Shown here piece by piece: positions 26,931-35,774 of a stretch of DNA of 64,000 nucleotides. Origin of the DNA: Paenibacillus_AB sp036577625 (GTDB lineage Bacteria > Bacillota > Bacilli > Paenibacillales > NBRC-103111); assembly GCF_036577625.1 (NCBI RefSeq), contig NZ_JARBDC010000075.1:186001-250000 (forward strand), in the 5' to 3' direction. The notes beneath the pieces are model-generated. The model saw nothing but the letters and a program-made list of their open reading frames with translations. It was not told the DNA's origin and made no database searches. Every line of letters starts with the position of its first letter. Position 1 is the first letter of the stretch. The translations under genes and the position numbers were made by a program.

Positions 26931-27716
26931 TCAGTCCCGCGACGTATCCCTTTCGGCGAGCAGCTCGGACGGAACGCGGCCGGTATGCCGCTTGAACATG
27001 CGGTAAAAGTAAGACGGGTCGCCGTACCCGACGTACTCGGCGATTTCCGCGACCGTCAGCAGCGAATGGCGCAGCATGTACTGCGCCGTTTTCATTCTCG
27101 CGGCATGGACGCTTTCGCCGATCGTCTGGCCCGTCACGGACCGGTACAGCGTCGCGGCGTAGTTCGGGCTTTTGCCGATCGCCGCGCCGAGGCGTTCCTT
27201 CGTGACGGGTTCGCGGTGATGCAGCTGGATATAGCCGCGCATCGCTTCCGCGAGCCGCTGCTTCTCGCCGGACGGCCGCCTCCGATCGAGCTCGCGGTTC
27301 GCATGGACGAGCGCCTCCAGCAGCAGCGCCGCCGCCATCGGCTCCCGGTACGGCAGCCTCTCGGCCCAGCCGTCGCAGGCGGTTTTGAGCCGGTCGGCGA
27401 GCAGGTCGTACAGACCGGTTTTCCACGACACGTACGGCTCCTCGGCGAGCAGCGGCAGCTCCGGGCCGCCTTCCGTCAGCCGAAACGAGACGACGTATTT
27501 TTCGTGGAGCACGGTCGGAATGCTTTTGCCGTAATAGGACGCCCGGTCGGCTATGAGCAGGACGTCGCCTTTTTCCATGACGACCTTGTCGCCTTCGATC
27601 CAGTATACGCACGAGCCGTACGTGACGAGAACGAGCGTGCGGAGCGGCTCGGCGGGGTTCGCTTCCCGGTACCAGCCCGTTCCTTTGTCCTGGCGGACGT
27701 CCTCGACTTGCAGCAT
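26931..27716 (-). CDS. AraC-family transcriptional regulator
   Basis: 261 residues. An N-terminal cupin-like domain (about 1-130: GDKVVMEKGDVLLIADRASY) is followed by two helix-turn-helix units (about 160-255), with RLGAAIGKSPNYAATLYRSV and VGYGDPSYFYRMFKRHTGRV. It is divergent from pyruvate kinase; two near-identical direct repeats lie 25 to 61 bases upstream of its start and are the probable binding sites for this protein. Confidence 0.92.
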   Translation of the reverse strand: MLQVEDVRQDKGTGWYREANPAEPLRTLVLVTYGSCVYWIEGDKVVMEKGDVLLIADRASYYGKSIPTVLHEKYVVSFRLTEGGPELPLLAEEPYVSWKTGLYDLLADRLKTACDGWAERLPYREPMAAALLLEALVHANRELDRRRPSGEKQRLAEAMRGYIQLHHREPVTKERLGAAIGKSPNYAATLYRSVTGQTIGESVHAARMKTAQYMLRHSLLTVAEIAEYVGYGDPSYFYRMFKRHTGRVPSELLAERDTSRD

Positions 27717-27741
27717 GGCGATGTCACCTTCGCGTCAGATT

Positions 27742-27778
27742 GATACGTACTATTTTACACGATGCGTACTATATTTCA
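27742..27778. promoter_or_regulatory. Tandem direct repeats, probable AraC-protein sites
   Basis: Two 18-base copies start at 27742 and 27761 (offset 19) and agree at 15 of 18 positions; the shared core is CGTACTAT. They sit between the AraC gene and pyk, so they could control either or both. Confidence 0.6.
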
Positions 27779-27845
27779 TAGTGCCGATTCGGGGATCGGC
27801 TTACAATAGGAACGACATCATCCGCGAAAGGAACGAATTCACGTT

Positions 27846-29279
27846 ATGCGCAAAACGAAAATCGTCTGTACGATGGGGCCGTCCTGCGATTCGATCGACG
27901 TGCTCAAACGAATGATTGCCGCGGGCATGAACGTCGCCCGCTTGAATATGGCGCACGGCAGCTTGGAGGAGCATGCCGCGCGCATCGAACGGGTGCGCCG
28001 GGCGGCCGAGGAAACGGGAACGGTCGTCGCCGTCCTGATGGACATCAAAGGGCCGGAGGTGCGGATCGGCGCGCTGGCCGAGCCGATGTACGAGCTGACG
28101 GAAGGCGAGACGTTCGTCTTGACGACGGAGCCGATTGCGGGGGACGGGAAGCGCGTGTCGGTGAACTATCCGGAGCTGCCCAAAGACGTGCGCGTCGGCT
28201 CGAAAATATTGATCGACGACGGCCTGATCGAGCTCGAAGTCGAGCAGACGGAAGGAACGGAGGTCGTCTGCCGCGTCGTGAACGGCGGGAAGCTGAAGCC
28301 GCGCAAGGGCGTCAATTTGCCCGGCGTCCGCACCTCGCTTCCGGGCGTCACCGAGCGCGACATCGCGCATATCGCCTTCGGCGTCGAACAGAAGGTCGAT
28401 ATCATCGCCGCTTCGTTCGTGCGCAAGGCGGCCGACATCGTGCAAATCCGCGAGCTGCTGGAGCGGCACGGAGCGGGGCACATACGGATCGTTTCCAAGA
28501 TCGAGAACGAAGAGGGCGTCGACCATTTGGACGAGATTGTCGAAGCGTCCGACGGCATCATGGTCGCCCGCGGCGATTTGGGCGTGGAAATTCCGGTCGA
28601 GGACGTTCCGCTCGTGCAAAAACGGATGATCCGGGCTTGCAACGCCGCCGGCAAGCCGGTCATCACGGCGACGCATATGCTGGAGTCGATGCAGACGAAT
28701 CCGCGGCCGACCCGCGCCGAAGCGAGCGACGTCTCGAACGCCGTGCTGGACGGCACCGACGCCGTCATGCTGTCCGGTGAAACGGCGGCGGGCCGCTATC
28801 CGATCGAGTCGGTCGCGACGATGGCGCGGATCGCCGAGAAGACGGAAACGATGCTGCCGTACCGGGAATCGTTCGAGCAAAAAGTCGCCTGGCACCCGGC
28901 CGGCGTAACGGAGGCGATCAGCCAATCGGTTGTCGGAGCGTCGCTCGAGCTCGGGCCGAAGGCGATTTTGACGCCGACGGAAACCGGCTTTACGGCGCGC
29001 ATGGTGTCGAAATACCGGCCGAACGTGCCGATTGTCGCGGTGACGACGAACGAGAACGTGCTCGGCGGCCTTTGCCTGCTGTGGGGCGTCGTGCCGGTTC
29101 TGGGCCAGCCGGCGGCGACGACGGACGAGATGCTGGAGTCGTCGATGCGCAGCGCCGTCCGGAGCGGGGCGCTGTCTCCGGGCGACGCCGTTATCGTCTC
29201 CGCGGGGGTGCCGGTCGGGCGAAGCGGAGCGACGAACTTGATGAAAATCGCCGAAGTTCCGGCGTTCGCGGACGCGTAA
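27846..29279 (+). CDS. pyk: Pyruvate kinase
   Basis: 477 residues. The enzyme converts phosphoenolpyruvate and ADP to pyruvate and ATP. Signatures are complete: KIVCTMGPSCDS at the N-terminus, NVARLNMAHGSLEEH, LMDIKGPEVRIG, ISKIENEEGV (catalytic Lys and metal-binding Glu), IMVARGDLGVEIP and TATHMLESM. It lacks the extra C-terminal PEP-utilising domain found on the main pyruvate kinase of many Bacillales (about 585 residues), so it may be a second isozyme. The divergent AraC gene and its paired repeats suggest special regulation. Confidence 0.95.
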   Translation: MRKTKIVCTMGPSCDSIDVLKRMIAAGMNVARLNMAHGSLEEHAARIERVRRAAEETGTVVAVLMDIKGPEVRIGALAEPMYELTEGETFVLTTEPIAGDGKRVSVNYPELPKDVRVGSKILIDDGLIELEVEQTEGTEVVCRVVNGGKLKPRKGVNLPGVRTSLPGVTERDIAHIAFGVEQKVDIIAASFVRKAADIVQIRELLERHGAGHIRIVSKIENEEGVDHLDEIVEASDGIMVARGDLGVEIPVEDVPLVQKRMIRACNAAGKPVITATHMLESMQTNPRPTRAEASDVSNAVLDGTDAVMLSGETAAGRYPIESVATMARIAEKTETMLPYRESFEQKVAWHPAGVTEAISQSVVGASLELGPKAILTPTETGFTARMVSKYRPNVPIVAVTTNENVLGGLCLLWGVVPVLGQPAATTDEMLESSMRSAVRSGALSPGDAVIVSAGVPVGRSGATNLMKIAEVPAFADA

Positions 29280-29373
29280 TTTTTCTGCGGCAAAAGAGGA
29301 TTTGGCCTTGCTCGCGTAGAATGTCCGAAGGTCGGAACAAAAACGGTTTCGCTACCGGATGGGAGGTTCGCCA

Positions 29374-29880
29374 ATGTCGTCGGTCCGCGTCCAAGTATCG
29401 TGCATCGCCGTGCGCGACGGCTGCATCGCCATGATCCAAAAGCTGAATCCGGTTTACAAAACGTACATGAAGTACATCCCGCCGGGCGGTCACGTGGAAC
29501 TGACCGAGACGATCGAGCAGGCGTGCATCCGCGAGATGCGGGAGGAAACCGGACTCGACGTCTCCGGCCTGGACATGGTCGGCGTCGTCACGTTTTTGAA
29601 CCTTGCGGCCGAGTATCATTCGGTCTGTTTTTTGCTTGCGGCGCGCGAGGTGCGCGGAACGCTTCAAACGCTCGAGCCGGACAAGCAGACCGCCCATTGG
29701 GTCGAGCTGGACGGGATCGCGGCGAACGAAAACGTGCCGGGCTACCATCGGGACTTTTTGGACCATATTTTGAACCGGCGCGGCTTTTTGAACGCCAGGG
29801 TCGAGTGGCTGCCTCCGCATAACGAAGCGACGTGGACGATCGCGGAAGCGCCGGCCCGCCTCTTTTTGGCTCAAACATAG
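29374..29880 (+). CDS. NUDIX hydrolase
   Basis: 168 residues from ATG 29374, preceded by GGGAGG; ATG 29359 is less well placed. The Nudix box spans residues 39-61 (GHVELTETIEQACIREMREE then TGL), with the full GX5EX7REXXEEXG pattern. It should hydrolyse a nucleoside diphosphate derivative or 8-oxo-dNTP; substrate unknown. There is no obvious operon partner. Confidence 0.9.
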   Translation: MSSVRVQVSCIAVRDGCIAMIQKLNPVYKTYMKYIPPGGHVELTETIEQACIREMREETGLDVSGLDMVGVVTFLNLAAEYHSVCFLLAAREVRGTLQTLEPDKQTAHWVELDGIAANENVPGYHRDFLDHILNRRGFLNARVEWLPPHNEATWTIAEAPARLFLAQT

Positions 29881-29898
29881 CGCAAATAGAATGAAGCA

Positions 29899-29924
29899 GG
29901 GACCGCACGAACCGTGGCGGTCCC
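29899..29924 (+). terminator. Hairpin after the NUDIX gene
   Basis: GGGACCGC (29899-29906) pairs with GCGGTCCC (29917-29924) around a 10-base loop. The following GATTGTCGT is only weakly T-rich. Confidence 0.5.
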
Positions 29925-29972
29925 GATTGTCGTGCTTCGAGGAAATACCGAATACGGCTGGGGGAGAGACGG

Positions 29973-31160
29973 ATGGATCAAACGCGCAAGCCGATTCGAG
30001 GCATCGCTTATTTGTTGTCGTTTTCGGCGTTTTTGGGGCCGTTTTCGCAGACGATTTACACGCCCGTTTTGCCCGAGGTGGCCGGCGTTTTTCATACGAC
30101 CGCCTTTTGGGTGAGCATGACCGTATCGCTGTACACGCTGTGCCTCGCGCTCATGCAGATGGTATACGGCCCGCTGACCGATTCGATCGGGAGACGAAAA
30201 GTGCTGCTGGCCGGCAACGTCATCTATTTGGCCGCTTCGCTCGGCTGCTACGCGTCGGATACGATCGGGACGCTTCTTCTGTTTCGCGGCTTGCAGGCGA
30301 TCGGCATCGCCGCCGGCTCGGTCGTCGCCGTGACGGTCATCGGCGATTTGTTCGAAGGCGGCAAGCGCGGCAAAGCCATGGGGACGTTCCAAATGATGGT
30401 CGCGCTCGGTCCGGTGCTCGGCCCCGTGGCCGGAGGCTGGATTTCGCAATGGATCGAGTTTCATTCCGTTTTTTTGGTGCTGTTCGGCGTCGGCTGCGCC
30501 GTGATAGCGCTGAACGTTTGGCTCGTGCCGGAGACGAAGCCCGCCGTCCGCTCGGCCGGGGGGTTTTCGTGGAAAGATTATGCGGCCGTCATTACGCACC
30601 CGGTAGGGCTGTTCGTCGCCGCGCTCGGCTTTGTGCAGTATTACGCGCTTTATCATTATTTGGTGTTTTTGCCCGACGTGCTGACCGCCGATTACGGGAT
30701 GAACTCGTCGCAGAAAGGCATGGCGTTCGTCTCGATCTCCCTGTTCCTCGTCATCGGCAGCTTCGCCGGGGGCAAAATCGCCGGAAAGCTGCGTCCCGAG
30801 CGGCTGCTCTCGGCCACTTCGCTGCTGACGGCCGCCGCGGTCGTTCTGTTTATCGTCACGGCTTCGCGTTCGCTCGGGCTGCTGCTGACGGCGGACATGC
30901 TGTTCGGCCTGTTCGTCGGTTTATCGCTTCCGGTGCAAACCGCCTTGCTGACGTCGGCGTTTCTTCATAAGCGGGCTACGGCCGTAGGCGTATACAATTT
31001 TTTGCGGTATATGGGCATGACGCTCGGACCGATGGGCGGCTCGCTGCTGCTGCATATGGCCGGCCTGCCGGCGGCGTTCGGCTTTGCGGCGCTGCTGCTC
31101 GCGGTCTGCGGCTGGTACGGCTTGCGGCTCGGCAGGCCGGCCGCCGCGGCGGGAGACTGA
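29973..31160 (+). CDS. MFS transporter (DHA1/multidrug type)
   Basis: 395 residues with about 12 membrane segments. Motif A of the major facilitator superfamily is present between segments 2 and 3 (YGPLTDSIGRRKVLL), and motif C-like MMVALGPVLGPVAGG in segment 5 marks a proton-coupled drug exporter. Cargo cannot be predicted. It starts after a GGGGGAGAGACGG site. The next gene is a GGDEF protein 55 bases downstream. Confidence 0.92.
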   Translation: MDQTRKPIRGIAYLLSFSAFLGPFSQTIYTPVLPEVAGVFHTTAFWVSMTVSLYTLCLALMQMVYGPLTDSIGRRKVLLAGNVIYLAASLGCYASDTIGTLLLFRGLQAIGIAAGSVVAVTVIGDLFEGGKRGKAMGTFQMMVALGPVLGPVAGGWISQWIEFHSVFLVLFGVGCAVIALNVWLVPETKPAVRSAGGFSWKDYAAVITHPVGLFVAALGFVQYYALYHYLVFLPDVLTADYGMNSSQKGMAFVSISLFLVIGSFAGGKIAGKLRPERLLSATSLLTAAAVVLFIVTASRSLGLLLTADMLFGLFVGLSLPVQTALLTSAFLHKRATAVGVYNFLRYMGMTLGPMGGSLLLHMAGLPAAFGFAALLLAVCGWYGLRLGRPAAAAGD

Positions 31161-31215
31161 GTCGGCGGGCGAGCGGAAGACGGCCCGACAATTCGAGGTG
31201 GAGTGTGGAGCGGTT

Positions 31216-32388
31216 TTGAAAAGCTGGGTTTCCGGATTGAAAAAAAGACTCGACCTTCATCTCGATCCCGATTCGGAGGAAGAGTTCGACCGGTATTTCG
31301 TCGAGAAGCATTTGCCCATTCTCCGTTTCGGCCTGCTCGTCTCCCTGCTTCTGTTCGCCCTGCTCGGCATCGATGATATTTGGGCGGCGCCGTTCTCGAA
31401 ATACGAAACGTGGGGCATTCGGTACGGCATTTTGGTGCCGTTTTTTCTGCTTGGCTACGCAATGACGTTTACGAAGCTGTTCCGGGAGCGGCAGCAGACC
31501 GTCATGGTTGTCGTGCAGCTCGTTTCCGGAGCCGGCTCGGTCGGGATTATCGCCGTGCTGTCGCCGGAGGAGCCGGCCAACTATTTTTATTTCGCCGGCT
31601 TGATGCTGATTTTGTTCGGCAATTATACGCTGTTCGGCTTGCGCTGGATTCAGGCTACGGCCGTTTCCGTATTGTTGATCGCCGGCTACGCGCTGACGGT
31701 GTACGTCGTCCAGAAGCCGTTCCGGCTTCATGCGGGCGATACCGCTTATTTGTCCTACATTAACGGCAATTTGTATTTGCTGTCCACGTTCATCGGCTCG
31801 GCGGTCGTCGGCTACGTGATGGAGCGGTATAAAATCGTGGAATTCGCCCAGCGCAAAGAGCTTGAACGGAAACACGACGCGATGGAACGGCTTTCCTACA
31901 AAGACGGCTTGACCGGCGTATTCAACCGGAGGGCGTTCGACGCGCGCATAGCCGAGGAGTGGGGGGCGGCGCTGCGAAACGGCCGCTGCCTCTCCCTGAT
32001 CATGATCGACATCGACCTGTTCAAGCCGTATAACGACGCAAACGGACACCAGCGGGGCGACGATTGCCTGGTCGCGGTCGCCGGGGCGCTTCGCGGCAGC
32101 TTGAGGCGGTCCAAAGATTTTATCGCCCGCTATGGCGGCGAAGAATTTGCCGTCGTGCTGCCGGAAACGGACGAAGCCGGCGTCGTCAAGCTGGCCGGCT
32201 ATTTGCACGAAGCCGTGGGCGCATTGCGGCTCGAGCACGCCGCTTCCCGCACCGGGTACGTGACGATCAGCGCCGGGGCGGCGACGGCTTATCCGCGGGA
32301 CGGCGACTTTCGGCGATTGATCGAATCGGCCGACCGGGCGCTGTACGAATCGAAGTCGGCGGGCGGCGGCCGGACGACGGTCGGCTGA
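31216..32388 (+). CDS. Membrane diguanylate cyclase (multi-TM sensor plus GGDEF)
   Basis: 390 residues from the TTG at 31216, with GGAG five bases upstream; no in-frame ATG or GTG nearby has a site. Five or six membrane segments (about 35-205) form the sensor; a short coiled segment (EFAQRKELERKHDAMERLSY) leads to the GGDEF domain. The active-site loop reads RYGGEEF (about 304-310) and metal ligands are in MIDIDLFKPYND. It should synthesise cyclic di-GMP. It is the second cyclase in this window. Confidence 0.9.
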   Translation: MKSWVSGLKKRLDLHLDPDSEEEFDRYFVEKHLPILRFGLLVSLLLFALLGIDDIWAAPFSKYETWGIRYGILVPFFLLGYAMTFTKLFRERQQTVMVVVQLVSGAGSVGIIAVLSPEEPANYFYFAGLMLILFGNYTLFGLRWIQATAVSVLLIAGYALTVYVVQKPFRLHAGDTAYLSYINGNLYLLSTFIGSAVVGYVMERYKIVEFAQRKELERKHDAMERLSYKDGLTGVFNRRAFDARIAEEWGAALRNGRCLSLIMIDIDLFKPYNDANGHQRGDDCLVAVAGALRGSLRRSKDFIARYGGEEFAVVLPETDEAGVVKLAGYLHEAVGALRLEHAASRTGYVTISAGAATAYPRDGDFRRLIESADRALYESKSAGGGRTTVG

Positions 32389-32431
32389 GCGGGCACGGGG
32401 GGCGTTCGGCTTTGCCGGCGGCCGCATGCAA

Positions 32432-32545
32432 GCGATAACTCCGTCCCGTTTCCGGCCGAACGCAAGCCTCGATGGGACCTCCCGCCGACCGCAGCGCACG
32501 CAGCGATACCTGCGTCCCGTTAAGGCCGAGTCGAACGTCGATCGG
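32432..32545. repeat. Two imperfect direct copies in the gap after the GGDEF gene
   Basis: Copies at 32432 and 32503 share GCGATA, CGTCCCGTT and GGCCGA in the same order. The gap 32389-32641 otherwise shows no convincing gene; the 3' part holds the promoter and operator of the next gene. Confidence 0.45.
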
Positions 32546-32641
32546 CTTGACCGGCGTTAGGTCGCGGTTGCCCTCATTCGGCTCGAACGGCTTCCGTTTT
32601 TACTCGGCTTATCGGCGCTTCGCACTAAAATGCCGGGGATG

Positions 32642-32670
32642 TTGACAGCCGCATATGTCGCTGGTATAGT
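32642..32670 (+). promoter_or_regulatory. Strong sigma-A promoter
   Basis: A perfect TTGACA (32642-32647), a 17-base spacer and TATAGT (32665-32670), 59 bases before the start at 32730. Confidence 0.85.
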
Positions 32671-32673
32671 GTT

Positions 32674-32702
32674 AAACAAACGTTTAATTAAAACGAATGT
32701 TT
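32674..32702. promoter_or_regulatory. Two TetR-type operator sites just downstream of the -10
   Basis: AAACAAACGTTT (32674-32685) and AAACGAATGTTT (32691-32702) both fit AAAC-N4-GTTT, with centres 17 bases apart, and lie within a larger inverted repeat (GTGTTAAAC at 32669 and GTTTAACAC at 32699). The TetR gene at 33976 is the natural binder, so it would repress by blocking transcription start. Confidence 0.75.
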
Positions 32703-32729
32703 AACACAAGCTGCGGAGGGAGTTTGCGA

Positions 32730-33896
32730 ATGGGAAATGCGTTAAAAGCTTTTTTGCAAAAGACGCCGACGAAAATCGGCATTATGGCGGCGATTATGTT
32801 CCAGCTTATTTTCAGCGTCGTCTGGATGACCGGCTATAACGGAGTTACGGACCATACGTCGCAGCTCCAAATCGCCGTCGTCAACGAGGACGCCGGCCTC
32901 GGCCAACAGGTGGCCGAGCAATTGCGGACGACTTTGCCGTTCCGGGTGTCGGCCGCGTCTTCGTTGGACGAAGCGAAGGAGCGGTTGAACGGGCGGGACG
33001 TGCAGATGGTCATCCACATTCCGGCCGCATTTTCCAAGCAGCTGCAGACGCCGGGACAGAAGGGCGAGCTGCACTACTACATCAACGAGTCGAACCCGGC
33101 TTTGATCAAAAGCATCATGTCCGGCGTGTCGGCGAACGTAACGGCGGCGGTGAACAAGCAGGCCGTAGCGGCCGGCGCCCAGGCGGTGCTGACGCAGATG
33201 AACGTTCCGGCGGCCCAGGCGCAAGGAACGGCGGAAGCGATGGCGGAGAAGGTGACGGGATCGGTTCAGTCGATGAATCCGGTATCGGGCATGAACAACC
33301 AGATGGTTCCGATGATGCTCGTGCTCGCGTCGTACGTCGGCTCGATGATCATGGGCATGAACATGCAGCAGTCGTCGCAAATGATCGGCGCCCAAATCGG
33401 GCGGCTGCATAAATTTTTCGCCCGCGTCGTTCTTAATGCGGCCGCGGCGATCGTGACGTCGTTCGTCGGCTCGTCGTTCGTTTTGCTGCTCGGCGGACAG
33501 TCGGTTCACGGCTTTATGCAGCTGTGGGGGTTCGAGGCGCTTTGCCTGTTCGCGTTCATGTCGTTTTCGCAGCTGTTCGTCCTGCTGCTCGGCAATGCGG
33601 GCATGCTGCTCAACATTATCGCGCTGTCCGCCCAGCTCGTATCGTCGGGGGCGATGGTGCCGCGCGAGCTGCTGTCCGGCTTTTATTACGAACTGAGCCG
33701 CTATTTGCCGGCGACGTATGCGGTGGAAGGCAACATGGATTTGCTGTTCGGAGGGCAAGGCATCGGGGGAGCCGTAGGGGGACTGTCGCTTATCGCGCTC
33801 GTCGCGCTGGCGATCGGTTTGCTGATCGCGGGGCTTCGCAAGGACAAAGCTCCCGCCGCCGCCGTCGCCGCTACCGGGCCGCAGCTTGCGAATTGA
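32730..33896 (+). CDS. YhgE/Pip-like ABC-2-type membrane protein
   Basis: 388 residues from ATG 32730, with CGGAGGGAG nine bases upstream. One N-terminal membrane segment (FQLIFSVVWMTGYNG) is followed by a large extracellular domain (about 40-190, IAVVNEDAGLGQQVAEQL typical of YhgE/ABC-2 proteins) and five or six C-terminal membrane segments. The family includes phage-infection proteins and drug/ESX-related exporters. No ATPase is encoded beside it. It is controlled, very probably, by the downstream TetR protein through the two AAAC-N4-GTTT sites in its promoter. Confidence 0.82.
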   Translation: MGNALKAFLQKTPTKIGIMAAIMFQLIFSVVWMTGYNGVTDHTSQLQIAVVNEDAGLGQQVAEQLRTTLPFRVSAASSLDEAKERLNGRDVQMVIHIPAAFSKQLQTPGQKGELHYYINESNPALIKSIMSGVSANVTAAVNKQAVAAGAQAVLTQMNVPAAQAQGTAEAMAEKVTGSVQSMNPVSGMNNQMVPMMLVLASYVGSMIMGMNMQQSSQMIGAQIGRLHKFFARVVLNAAAAIVTSFVGSSFVLLLGGQSVHGFMQLWGFEALCLFAFMSFSQLFVLLLGNAGMLLNIIALSAQLVSSGAMVPRELLSGFYYELSRYLPATYAVEGNMDLLFGGQGIGGAVGGLSLIALVALAIGLLIAGLRKDKAPAAAVAATGPQLAN

Positions 33897-33975
33897 GCGG
33901 ATAAACGACATAATAAACGTAACGCGCTAAGCGACGCGACCGCTTCACGCAACGACGATGGTTGAGGGGATGCGC

Positions 33976-34584
33976 ATGTCCGCTTCGGAACAAGACATGA
34001 AAATGAAAATTTTGCTGGCGGCCAAAAAACTGTTTGCGAAGCAAGGGTTCGACGGCACGTCGGTTAGGCAAATATGCGAGGAGGCAGGGGCCAACGTGGC
34101 TCTCGTCTCGTACCATTTCGGCGGCAAAGACAATATGTTCGGCGCCTTGTTCAAGACGTTTTTTCCCGGCAACCGGATGGAGGAATACGAGCCTTATTTT
34201 CACGACCCGGTCGTCGGCATCAAGAAGCTCGTCGAAGAGGTGACCCGCTTCCGGTTGAACGATCCCGAGCTCGTCATCATCATTCAGCAGGAAATATTCA
34301 AGCAGTCCCCGCGGGTGGCGACGATCCAGGAAAACATTTTTCCCGTATGGCGAAAAGTGCGCGAGCTGCTCGAGCAAGGAAGGCGGTCGGGCGTGTTTCG
34401 ATTCCGCTCGCTCGACAACACGATGTTTTTCATCATGGGGGCGCTGCTGTTCCATAAAAATACGGATTATTTTTTGCCGCTCCTGAGCGACGGCGTACCG
34501 ACGTTCGACAATATGTACCGCGACGCCGCCGTTTTTATATTTCGGGGGCTGGGCGTACCGGGAAAGGCGGAGGATTACGTATGA
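33976..34584 (+). CDS. TetR/AcrR-family repressor
   Basis: 202 residues from ATG 33976 (TTGAGGGG six bases upstream; ATGs at 33958 and 33970 are worse placed). The N-terminal helix-turn-helix (AAKKLFAKQGFDGTSVRQIC then EEAGANVALVSYHFGGKDNM) is a textbook TetR domain with the Tyr-His-Phe recognition helix end. The C-terminal ligand domain includes FFIMGALLFHK. It lies downstream of the YhgE-like gene in the same direction and overlaps the nitroreductase start by four bases, so all three may form one self-regulated operon. Confidence 0.93.
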   Translation: MSASEQDMKMKILLAAKKLFAKQGFDGTSVRQICEEAGANVALVSYHFGGKDNMFGALFKTFFPGNRMEEYEPYFHDPVVGIKKLVEEVTRFRLNDPELVIIIQQEIFKQSPRVATIQENIFPVWRKVRELLEQGRRSGVFRFRSLDNTMFFIMGALLFHKNTDYFLPLLSDGVPTFDNMYRDAAVFIFRGLGVPGKAEDYV

Positions 34585-35318
34585 ACGACGTGACCGAATT
34601 GCTGCTGCGGCACCGGTCCGTTCGCAGCTTTAAGCCGGATGCGGTTTCGGACGACATGCTGGAGACGATCGTCCGCTGCGCGCAAATGGCGTCGACCTCG
34701 AGCAACGTACAAGCTTACACCGTCATCGCCGTCACGAATCCGGAGACGAAGCGGGCGCTGTCCGTCGTGGCGGGCAACCAGCGGCACGTGGAGCAGTGTC
34801 CGGTGCTGCTCGTCTGGTGCGCCGATTTAAGCCGCGACCGGCTTGCGTGCGCGAACGAAGGCGTGACGATGGTATCCGGCACGATGGAAAATTTCATCGT
34901 CGCGACCGTCGACGTCGCCCTGGCCGCGCAAAACGCCGCCGTCGCCGCCGAATCGCTCGGCCTCGGCATCGTCTACATCGGCGGCCTGCGCAACGATTTG
35001 CGGGAAGTGACGCGGCTGCTGAACGTGCCCGAGCTCGTTTATCCGATCTTCGGCATGTGCTTGGGGTATCCGGAAGGCCCGTCGGGCGTACGTCCCCGCC
35101 TGCCGCTGCGAGCCGTTCTGCATCGCGAAGCGTACGATGCGGGCGTGTACGCCGCCGCCGTCGCCGAGTACGACAAGACGATGCGCGAATATTACCTCGA
35201 GCGGACGAAAGGCAAGCGAGACACGACGTGGTCGAAGGAGATGGCCGACAAATTCGGCAGGCCCGCCCGCGCGTATGTGCGCGACTATTTGGAGGAGCAG
35301 GGGTTTCGGTTCGACTAA
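34581..35318 (+). CDS. NADPH-dependent FMN nitroreductase (NfsA/NfrA type)
   Basis: 245 residues. The FMN-binding start LLLRHRSVRSFKPDAVSDDM with the RxSxR signature, then MASTSSNVQAYTVIAV, NAAVAAESLGLGIVYIGGLR and the NfsA/NfrA-type C-terminus are present. It reduces nitro compounds, quinones or flavins with NADPH. The ATG overlaps the TetR stop (ATGA), so it is translationally coupled to the repressor, perhaps acting with the YhgE-like exporter against a toxic compound. Confidence 0.9.
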   Translation: MNDVTELLLRHRSVRSFKPDAVSDDMLETIVRCAQMASTSSNVQAYTVIAVTNPETKRALSVVAGNQRHVEQCPVLLVWCADLSRDRLACANEGVTMVSGTMENFIVATVDVALAAQNAAVAAESLGLGIVYIGGLRNDLREVTRLLNVPELVYPIFGMCLGYPEGPSGVRPRLPLRAVLHREAYDAGVYAAAVAEYDKTMREYYLERTKGKRDTTWSKEMADKFGRPARAYVRDYLEEQGFRFD

Positions 35319-35451
35319 CGGGACGGGATTGGAAGGGTGTTGTTGCTGGTCGGGGCAAACGAAGTAGGGCGTGCGTGCGGTGGGCGGCCCCTTTCGTCCC
35401 GCGTACAGGCGTTCCTTGGGTTGTCAGGCGGAACGAATGAATGAATTCGGT

Positions 35452-35641
35452 GATAACCGGAATTCCTCCCGTTAATTGGTCCCCGAATAGGGGGCGGTTC
35501 GTTTTATCGGGAAAAGCTCCCGTATATGTTGCGTCCTCTCGGTAATAAGAGCGATTCGGGTGAAGTTATCGGGAGGTTTTCCCGCTAATGTGGCCGTCAG
35601 TGGGCAAATTGAGAAAAATTACGGGAGGTTTTCCCGTTTTT
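35452..35641. repeat. Four-palindrome array, locus B
   Basis: Units of 25 bases start at 35452, 35503, 35565 and 35617 (steps 51, 62, 52), each built on CGGGA and TCCCG arms, for example ATCGGGAGGTTTTCCCG in unit 3. Units 3 and 4 resemble the reverse complement of units 2 and 1. It occupies the first half of a 626-base gap; the second half holds the leader hairpin at 35775. No gene is evident. Confidence 0.8.
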
Positions 35642-35774
35642 ACAACTTGAAGCCGGTCTACCCACGACACGATTGTTCCGGGAGTCCGATGCGATCACTT
35701 TGAACGGCAGTATGATATCTTGACACGACCTGCAGGATATGTTAAGTTTTGGAATATACACGATAAGCGGAAGC

